Below, in pieces: positions 25,842-34,200 of a stretch of DNA of 64,000 nt. The translations under genes and the position numbers were made by a program. Positions within the stretch are counted from its first letter, which is position 1; the number at the start of each line of letters is the position of its first letter. Under the pieces are notes generated by a model. It saw nothing but the letters and a program-made list of their open reading frames with translations. It was not told the origin of the DNA and made no database searches. The stretch covers positions 310,001 through 374,000 of the forward strand of contig NZ_BMQJ01000002.1 in assembly GCF_014648055.1 (NCBI RefSeq), given 5' to 3'. The stretch comes from Streptosporangium pseudovulgare (GTDB lineage Bacteria; Actinomycetota; Actinomycetes; Streptosporangiales; Streptosporangiaceae).

Positions 25842-27662
25842 ATGTCAGGCGAGGGCTACCGGATCCTGCTCGACTGCCGGCGACACAGCACCGCACTGCG
25901 CGCCCGCGCCTTCACCTACGACCAGATCGCCGACGTCCTGGCCCTGGACCACCCCGTTAGCCCGCTGCGGCTCTACCGCTACGCCCACGGCCGCACCGCC
26001 GCCGACATCGTCGCCGCGCACAACGACCTCGACCCCGCCGGTACGGCGTGCCTGCGCGAGGCCCGGCTCTACGACTACGAGTCCTGGCCCGCCACCGGCC
26101 GCCGCCCACCCGCCCGCACCCTGGCCATCCTCGCCCGCCTCTACCAGACCACCGCCCGCCGCCTGGTCACCGAACGGGTCTACGCCACCTACCGCCCCCG
26201 CGACCGCGACCTCCTCGACCGCGCCGACCACCGCCACCTCGACACCCACCACCGCCCTCCTCACGAGGCACCCGCCCTGTTGGGCGTTCCTGGGACGGCT
26301 CACCTGCCAGGCATCGATCAGGCGACGCTTCCGGGCCTTGCACAGATCCCGTGGGGGCTCGCCCAGACGGCTCCCCCGCAACCGGCCATGACCTCTGACA
26401 TGACCCACCTGTCCCCGTGTAACGAAGCCCTCGCCCCCTGGCCTCTGGCGTCCGGCCCCGGTGAGCGTGCCAGCATGAATCCACAGCCGCCCGTCGCCCC
26501 CGGCCCCTTCCCGGGCTCCCCGGGCGGCCCGCCCGCGCGCTTCACCGGCGGCTCGTTCGCAGGCGCCTCCGGCGTCCCACTGGCGGGTGCGGCGGACTGC
26601 ACCGGACTGCTGCGCGCCCTCACCGCCGAGGAGGCCGACATCAAACGCCGCGACCTGCTCTTCGAACTCGCCCTGCTCCTCGGCGGCACCCCCGCCCTGC
26701 CCCTGCTGCGCCACCTGCCCCCAGATGACCGTGACCGCTTCGCCACCCTCGCCCGCCGGCACACCGCCGTCGATGACAGCGCCCTCGACCTGCTGGAACG
26801 CCTGACCGCCCGCCTATGGGCCCTGGACGAAGAACTCGGCCCCGCCAAGGTCCTGCCCGTGGCCGAGGCCAAACGCGCCCTCGTCGACGACCTGCTCCGC
26901 CACGCCACCCTCACCCCCGCACTGCGCACCCGCCTGCTGCGCCTGTACTGGAGCCTGTCCCACCTCACCGGCTGGAGCCGCTTCGACCTGCTCGACTACG
27001 AGGGTGCCACCCGCCGCTACACCGAGGGCCTGGCCGCCGCCCACGAACTCCGCAACCCCGCCCTCCTGGCGCACCTCCACGGCCTGCTCGCCCACATGGC
27101 GCTGCATCAGAAGAAGCCCACTGTCGCGCTGGATCACGTCTTCACCGCCGAAGGATGGGCGAAAGAGAGCGGCAACCGCCTCCAACAGTCGGCCACCGCC
27201 ATCCAGGTCGCTCGGGCGATCGCCAGCGCCAAGCACGATCCGCATGCTCTCCTCCTCCTGGACCGCGCCACCGATCTCGCCGACAAGAGTCAAGGCGGAT
27301 CAGACCTGCGGCACTTGTTCTGGCTCACCCCAGAGCGCGTCGCGTCCTACCGAACGTTCTGCCTCATCGAACTCAAACGCCCCGACCTGGCCATCTCCGA
27401 GGCACAGCGGAGATTGACCGCGATGGGACCGGACTCGGTTCGTGAACGAGGCATCCTGCAACTGGAATACGCCCTCGCTTTGATCGACCACCGCGAGATC
27501 CCCGAAGCCGCCACCATGATCGGCGAAGCTACACCAATCGTCACCCGCCATAGTTCCACCAGGCTTGCCCGCTCCGCACAGCAAGCTTACGCACGGCTTC
27601 AGCCTTGGCGAGACAACAAGTACGTGGTTTCCTTAAGCGAGCACTTCAACCGTCAGCTTTAA
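25842..27662 (+). CDS. HTH-type regulator with a C-terminal TPR-like helical region
   Basis: The 606-residue protein begins with a DNA-binding-like region (residues about 15-60, FTYDQIADVLALDHPVSPLRLYRYAHGRTAADI, with a second copy-like stretch to about 110). A Pro-rich unstructured linker follows (about 120-250). The long all-helical C-terminal part has TPR-like units (GATRRYTEGLAAAHEL, ALDHVFTAEGWAKESG, RPDLAISEAQRRLTAMG). This is the form of actinomycete XRE-type regulators that sense signals through TPR domains. The ATG at 25842 has AAGGAG upstream. The end of the gene is less GC-rich than the start, leading into the AT-rich DNA that follows. Confidence 0.8.
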   Translation: MSGEGYRILLDCRRHSTALRARAFTYDQIADVLALDHPVSPLRLYRYAHGRTAADIVAAHNDLDPAGTACLREARLYDYESWPATGRRPPARTLAILARLYQTTARRLVTERVYATYRPRDRDLLDRADHRHLDTHHRPPHEAPALLGVPGTAHLPGIDQATLPGLAQIPWGLAQTAPPQPAMTSDMTHLSPCNEALAPWPLASGPGERASMNPQPPVAPGPFPGSPGGPPARFTGGSFAGASGVPLAGAADCTGLLRALTAEEADIKRRDLLFELALLLGGTPALPLLRHLPPDDRDRFATLARRHTAVDDSALDLLERLTARLWALDEELGPAKVLPVAEAKRALVDDLLRHATLTPALRTRLLRLYWSLSHLTGWSRFDLLDYEGATRRYTEGLAAAHELRNPALLAHLHGLLAHMALHQKKPTVALDHVFTAEGWAKESGNRLQQSATAIQVARAIASAKHDPHALLLLDRATDLADKSQGGSDLRHLFWLTPERVASYRTFCLIELKRPDLAISEAQRRLTAMGPDSVRERGILQLEYALALIDHREIPEAATMIGEATPIVTRHSSTRLARSAQQAYARLQPWRDNKYVVSLSEHFNRQL

Positions 27663-27752
27663 TAATTATTTTGAAGCCACCTCGCAATTTAAGCACGACC
27701 GAAGACATCATCAAAAACACTGCCTCTATGCCCATAATAACTAGCATATAGA

Positions 27753-28232
27753 TTACGTTTGATAGACATTGACGATCAAAATTGAATCTCTATCATTTGC
27801 TCCAACAATTACCTTTCTTAATTTATCCGAAAATTCTTTGGCGCTTAAAGAGTCGAGCGCATTAATATTTATATGTGCACCCTCCCAAGTGGTCGACTTC
27901 AGCATCACCCACCTGTTGGGTCTCTGCGACAAAATCACCCAATCGCGTTTCGCCAAAAGGTCGCTCGCCCTATTAAGAGAATCTTGGGAATCTACGCCAC
28001 CAACATCAATAATAAGCTCGTTCGTAATTTCAACACCTCCTCCATATGCAAATCCTTCAACAATGTCCTCCCCTAAGACTTTTCCTATGCTACGTACATC
28101 GGCAAGAATAGCTTGATCCACTTGCGATATCCGAGGAGACAACCCGCATCCTGCCACCAGGATGCAAGCGCTGATAGCCAATGCGATCACTCTAAAGGCG
28201 CGGCTCGGTTCACATAAATATCTAGTCTCCAT
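27753..28232 (-). CDS. Small AT-rich lipoprotein, putative immunity partner of the RHS protein
   Basis: The 159-residue product has a lipoprotein signal with VAGC at the cleavage site (Cys29), so the mature 131 residues should sit lipid-anchored outside the membrane. The mature part has IVEGFAYGGGVEITNELIIDVGG, then RDWVILSQRPNRWVMLKS, an alpha/beta-looking small domain. The ATG at 28232 has GAAGG 8 bases upstream. It lies 30 bases after the stop of the giant RHS gene on the same strand, and the DNA is as AT-rich as the RHS tip. That position and exterior location fit an immunity protein against an extracellular toxin. The role is inference; no family was recognised. Confidence 0.75.
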   Translation of the reverse strand: METRYLCEPSRAFRVIALAISACILVAGCGLSPRISQVDQAILADVRSIGKVLGEDIVEGFAYGGGVEITNELIIDVGGVDSQDSLNRASDLLAKRDWVILSQRPNRWVMLKSTTWEGAHININALDSLSAKEFSDKLRKVIVGANDRDSILIVNVYQT

Positions 28233-28262
28233 CAGCAACACCTTCTCGAGTTTCTTATCCCA

Positions 28263-31200
28263 TCAGCCGCACGACTTGCCCGCATATGCGCATTGCCAAA
28301 ATTCGTCAATTACCCCCAGGCGCACAAACCCATCTATCCACTCTCTCCGCCTTTTAGCAACTTCTTTGTTCTTTTCACTGCCGCCAAGCGGTCCGCCCTC
28401 CATCCATATTCTAAATTTATCATAAATTAGCTTAGTGGGATTCTTTAGATCTACAGTCACCCCCGAGCATCCGCAGTAGGCAATAGCCGCCTCCATGTCG
28501 TTAATATTTCTCTCGAAACCATCCGTCCCCATAATTCTTATCTCTTTCTTTAGATGAGCCATCCATGCAGCGGCCAAATGAATTGATCGAGGCACATCTT
28601 CATAAAGAAGGCGGGCAATTGCGAAAGAGCTTTTCTTGTCCCACCCCTCCTTCGGGTAATATTTGATCAGCATCTGCCGAGCCTTGTATATCTCTAGTTG
28701 CGGAAAGCCGATGGATGCACCCTCCCCCTTATTTTGCACGAGGTTCCACAGATAAGACTTGACGGCTCCCTCAATGCCTTCCCTTACCTCATCTTGAGTG
28801 CTCTCGTACAGGAGAACCGCCGTAAAAATAGACCGGTCAATGTGATGATTAAAAGCGGCCTTGTCTATAACTTTCCAATAAGGAAGCAAGTGTTTGTAGG
28901 CATCATAATTTTTAAACCTTACCGTCCTCTTAAGTTGGGAAGATTGGTAATAGACAGCCCCACCTGACGCAATCTTGACATTTTCGGGATCAAACTCGTT
29001 CAGTCCTCCAACCAACGCCCAACTGACAGCCAGCTGGCTTCCCGAAGCCGCAGGAGACCATACCTTCATATACTTATCCTGAGACTCCCTGTTAGCGTCC
29101 CAGAAATTAGGCTGATCCATCTCTCTGCCGTTAGGCATGACACCTAATCTTTTTGCTTCTTCATCCGAAAGAAGCGGACGGCTTTCATAATCATAGCCCG
29201 GTGAAGAAGTGTATTCACTCCACCATTGTTGGCGAACGAAAGTCTCGTAGCATATGCCACCACTACAGACATAGCCATCATCACCGCCAGTGTTAACCAC
29301 ACATGAGGCATAGCACTCAGAGCTGTGCCCGGTGGGGTCGCCGTTCGTGAGAGGACCGGCGTTGGCGTAGGTGTAGCGGTTAGCTTGAACCGACGGGTTC
29401 GGCTCCAAGGTCGCGGTGTCACGAGAGGCGAAGGTGCCGCTTCCCGGGCGGTACCAGCGGGCATGCATGTTCACCTTGCCGGTGTCCGGGTCGGTGTACT
29501 CGCCCTGATAGCCGAGTGTCCGCTGGGTGCCGGAGCGCTGGAACACCTCGCCGAAGGGGTCGTAGGCGGTCGAGTCGACCAAGGCGGTGCCGGAGAAGGT
29601 GCCCACCAGGTCGCCGTGCAGGTCGGTCATCGTGCCGAGTGCCGGGCCGCCGCCCTCCTGGAGGCTGAGCAGGCCGCCGGCCAGGTCGCGGCCGTACTTG
29701 GCCTGGAGCGCGCCGGCCCCGTCGGTGACGGTGGCGATGTCGTTGCTCAGCCCGGAGTAGACGAACCGCTGCTGGGCGGCGCCCTTGGTGCGGGAGGTCA
29801 TCCGGCCCAGGGCGTCGTAGCCGTAGGCGGCGTCCCCGTCGGAGACCATCTGGTCGAAGGCGTCAAAGACGAGGTTCTTGGTGACGCCGCCGGTGGTCTC
29901 GGTGGTCACCGTACCGCGGGCGGTGTAGGTGTACTCGGTGCCGCCGCCGGACAGCAGGCGGTTGCGCTCGTCGTAGACGAAGGTCTTGTCCCCGGCCTTG
30001 ATGCGGTTGCCCGCGTCGTCCCACTCGTAGGCGGTGGCCTTGCCGTCCGGGGCGGTCCAGGAGGTCAGGCGTCCGGAGTGGTCGTAGCCATAGGTGTTGA
30101 CCCCGGCGCCCGCCGTACCGCTGGTGGTCTTGGTGATGAGGTTGTCGTCCTTGTCCCAGTCGTAGACGATCTTCGACAGTTGGGTGCCGCCGCTGTTCTT
30201 CAGCGTGTGGGAGGTGAGACGGTCCACGGCGTCGTAGGTGTAGCTCTGTGTGTTGACCGGGTTGGCGGAGGTCTGGCTGGTGAGCCGGTCGGCGTCGTCG
30301 TAGCCGTAGGTCCAGGTGCGGCCGGTGACCGGGTCGGTGGCGGTCTTCAGCCTGCTGGCGTCGTCGTAGGTGTAGGTGGACGTGCCGGCGGTGTCGACGC
30401 GCTGGGTGGTGTTGCCCAGGCCGTCGTAGGCGTAGGCCGCGACCTGGACAGTGGCCTTGGACACCTTGGTCAGCAGGCTGCGGTCGTTGTATTCGAGGGT
30501 GTAGTCGCCGATGGCGGTCAGCCGGCCGGCGGCGTCGTAGGTGAGGTTCCGCTCGGGGGTGTCCGCCCCGGCCCCGGCGCCGGTCTGCTTGGTGACCTGG
30601 CCGAGGTGGTCGAAGACGCGGTCGATGCGCACCCCGCCCGGCTGCAACGTGGTCACGGCGTTGCCCGCCGCGTCGTAGAGGGTGGTCCAAGTACGGTCGG
30701 CCGCGTTCGGGTGAGCGGTGGTGGCCGGTTCGACGACCGACTCGGCCAGGCCGAGGGTGTTGTAGGTGGTCCAGGTGGCGTTGCCGCGCCCGTCGGTGAG
30801 GCGGGTACGGGCGCCGGCGGCGTCGTAGCCGAACGTCGTAGTGATCGACTTGTCCGCGGAGACCGGCTCAACGAGCGAGGTCATCCGTCCGAGCGCGTCG
30901 AACGTCCGCCGGGTGACATGCCCCTCACCGGAGATGCTGCTGGTCGGGTTGCCGGCCGCGTCATGGCCGAAGCCCAGCGTACGGACGACCTTGCCGTTCT
31001 CGTCGAGGTCTTTGGCGCCGGTCTGCCGCCCGGCCAGGTCGTAGACGGCCTCGGTGGCATTCTTCAGCGGGTCGGTCACCTTGACCGTACGGCCCGCGAG
31101 GTCGTAGGCGACGGTGGACTTGTTGAGGTTCGGGTCGGTGCTGGCGGTGACCTCTCCAGCCGCGTTGACTTCGTAGCCGGTCACCTTGTTGTCCGGGGCG

Positions 31201-34200
31201 ACGCTCTTGGTGAGATTGCCCGCGGTGTCGTAGCTCAGAGTCGTGGTGTAGGCGGCGGTGGTCGGCCTGCGCTCGATCCGCGTCTCGGTGATCTTCCGGC
31301 CGAGGTCGTCGTAGGTGGCCTCGTCACGGGCGCCGGTCGGGTCGATCGTGGCCAGTGGCTCACCCAGCAGGTCGAACTGGGTCACCCACTGCCCGCCCGG
31401 TCCCGAGGGGCCGGGGTCGGTGACCCGTACCGGGTTGCCCAGCGCGTCGTACTCGGTGGAGGTGACGTAGCCGCGCTCGTCGGTGACCTTGGTCTTCCGG
31501 CCCGCGGCGTCGTACTCGATGCCGACCTTCGGGGTGACCGCCTCGCCGCCCGGCGGGGTGTAGGGCGGAGAGGCCGCCGAGACGAGCCGACCGGCCTTGT
31601 CGAAGGTAGAGGTGAGCTTGCGGCCCTCCGCGTCGACGGTCTGGGTGGGCAGACCGGCGGTGTCGTAGCCGTACTTCTCCGTGGGACGGCCGTCGGCGGC
31701 CGACCCGGTCTTCTCGACCTTCACCCGCGGGGAGATCTTCTCCACGAGTTGTCCCGCGATGTCGTAGCGCATCTCGGTGGTGAAGTCGGCGGCGGTGGCG
31801 CCGGAGGCGTTGCCGCGCGGATCGGTGGCCGTGACCAGCAGGCCGCGGTCGTCATAGGTGCTGGTGGAGATCAGGTCGTCGTCGCCGTTCTCCACGGTCT
31901 GCCGCGTCACCTGGTTCAGCGCGTTGTAGGCGTAGAGGGTGGACTCCGTCCGGGTGCCGTCCGCGCCGGTGAGGGTCCTCTTTGTGACGTTGTTCGCCGC
32001 GTCGTACTCAAGGGCGGTCTTGCGCTTGAGCGTCGCGGGGTCGAACGTGGTCGAGGTCAGGCGGCTCGCGGCGTCGTAGACGTACTCGGTGGTGGCCTTG
32101 CCGCCGCCCTTGACCTGCTTGGTGAGGTTGCCGGCCGGGTCGTAGGTGTTGTCCTCCAGCACCACGTCGGTGGTGGTAGTGGTGGAGCCGTTCAGCTTGA
32201 CGTCGTCGGCGATCACCTGGGAGAGCAGGTTGTCGGCGAAGTAGGTGTAGGAGGTCTTGCGGCCCATCGCGTCGACCTGGGCGGCCAGCCTGCCACCGGG
32301 GTCGTAGGATCGCGACTCCAGCACCACGTCCTTGGCGGGCTGCGGACTGACCGGGCTGCCGGTCCAGTTCTTCAGCGTCGTGGTGGCCGGCTCACCGCGC
32401 TTGGTGTAACCAAAGGTACGGACGACGCCCAGCTGGTCGGTCGTCGAGACGCGGGCACCGGTGGTGTCCCAGGCGGTACGGACCACGCTGCCCTCGGGGT
32501 CGGTCACCGTCTCCACCCGGCCGGAGGCGTCGTAGGTGTAGGTGGTGACGCGCTCCGGGTCCCCGCCGGTCAGGTCGGACAGGGTCTCGGTCAGCTTGTT
32601 GCCGTCGGCGTCGTAGGTGTAGGTGACCTTGGCGGTGTGGGTGACGTTGGTGACCTCGTTCTTCACCCCGGGCCCGGTCTGGGTGAGCATGCGCCCGAGA
32701 CCGTCGTAGGTGAACGTCGTGGTCGCCCCGGTGGGGTGCGCCTCGGAGACCTCGGTTCGGGTGAGAACCCGGCCCACCGCGTCGTAGGTGAACTTCGTGA
32801 CCAGGCCAGAGGGGCTGGTCTGCTCGGCCAGGTCACCGGCCGAGGTGTAGCGGTAGGTCGTCTCTTTGCCACGAGGATCGTGTCGCAGTTTGACCAGGCC
32901 CGCCGGGGCCGTGCCACCGCCGACGGCAGACTCACCACCGCTTGTGTATTCATAGGAGATTCCCCACCAGGGCCCACCGACGCTTTGGGGCCAGGTTTCG
33001 ATGATCATCTGGCCCTTGTCGTCATACCACCACCGGTTGGCGTAGGTGCCATCCATGAAGTTCGCGGAACGCGCGTCCAGATGCGAGTTCAACCGATCGT
33101 TGCGGGGGTCGAACGGCTTGTCCGCATAAAGTTCGTAACCGAACCACTCCCAGAAGCAAGTCTGGGCGTCCCGGCACCGGTTACGGCCGATCAGGTTTCC
33201 TCGTTCATTATGAACAGTGATGGTGACATTGCCATTACGGTCAGTTACCTTGGAGGGGAATCCGCCGGTGTCGTATTCGTATTTCGTGGTCTTGCCGAGC
33301 TGGTCGGTCTCGCTGACCACTCGATAACCGCGCCAGGCGTCGTAAACGTATTTCAGCGGGTTGTTGTTCGGGTCTGTCACGGTGACCGTTGACTTCCCCG
33401 TCGCTGGCGCGTACTCCGGCGTGCCGATCTTCCAGGCCCCGCCGTTCTGGTCGGTGTGGGTGGTGATGCGTTCGGTTCCCGCATCGAAGGCATTGACGGC
33501 CCATACGCGCCCGGACGCCAAGGTGATCTTCGTCAGCTTGTGCGGCGCCTCGGTTCTCGCGGCGTAGTGCAGTGCGACCTCGGCGGTGGTGAGGGGCTTG
33601 CCGTAAACGGCCACCTCATCGATCAGGCCCCGGAACGGGAACGCCTGAGTCGCCGTCGGTGCGGGCACCGACGGCGAGACGCTTCCCTGAACCACACCGT
33701 TACCGACGCTGGCGTAGGGACGCCACAGCTTCGCCTGCGCGGTCAAAGTCCCGATCTGCAGACCGTCAAGGTACAACGTTTGATTTTCGCCTGCCGCGGT
33801 GAGTGCCACATGATGCCACTGGTCGTCGTTGACCGCCGCCACTGACGTCATCGGCGCGGCCACCGCCTCGAACGAGCCGCGCAGCTTGCCGTCGGTGCCG
33901 ACATACAGCATGGGTCCGTACGCGACTCCACTACCGTTCGCCCGGTCTCCGGCAGCCATCAGCACACCCGACTGGGCGGTCTTGAACCACAGCTCGACCG
34001 AGGCGTGCTCACCCATCCGGGGAATGGTGAGTGCGGGCAAATTCACCACCGCGCTGGAGGAGAACTGCACCGAGGTGTCGGGGGAGCCGGCCAGCGCGCC
34101 GGGCTTGGCATACCCGGCCCCTTGATAGACGGCGTTGCCGGCGCCCAAGCCAAGGTCCGTGGCTGAGGCGCCCGATGCCTCGCCCAGACGCCAGTAACCG

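Noticed and set aside
29325-33392. A 1355-codon open frame on the plus strand, opposite the RHS gene
   Set aside because: It is the antisense shadow of GC-rich RHS repeats; its product is repetitive Gly/Val/Arg with no recognisable domain, and the minus frame has signal peptide, YD repeats and ribosome site.
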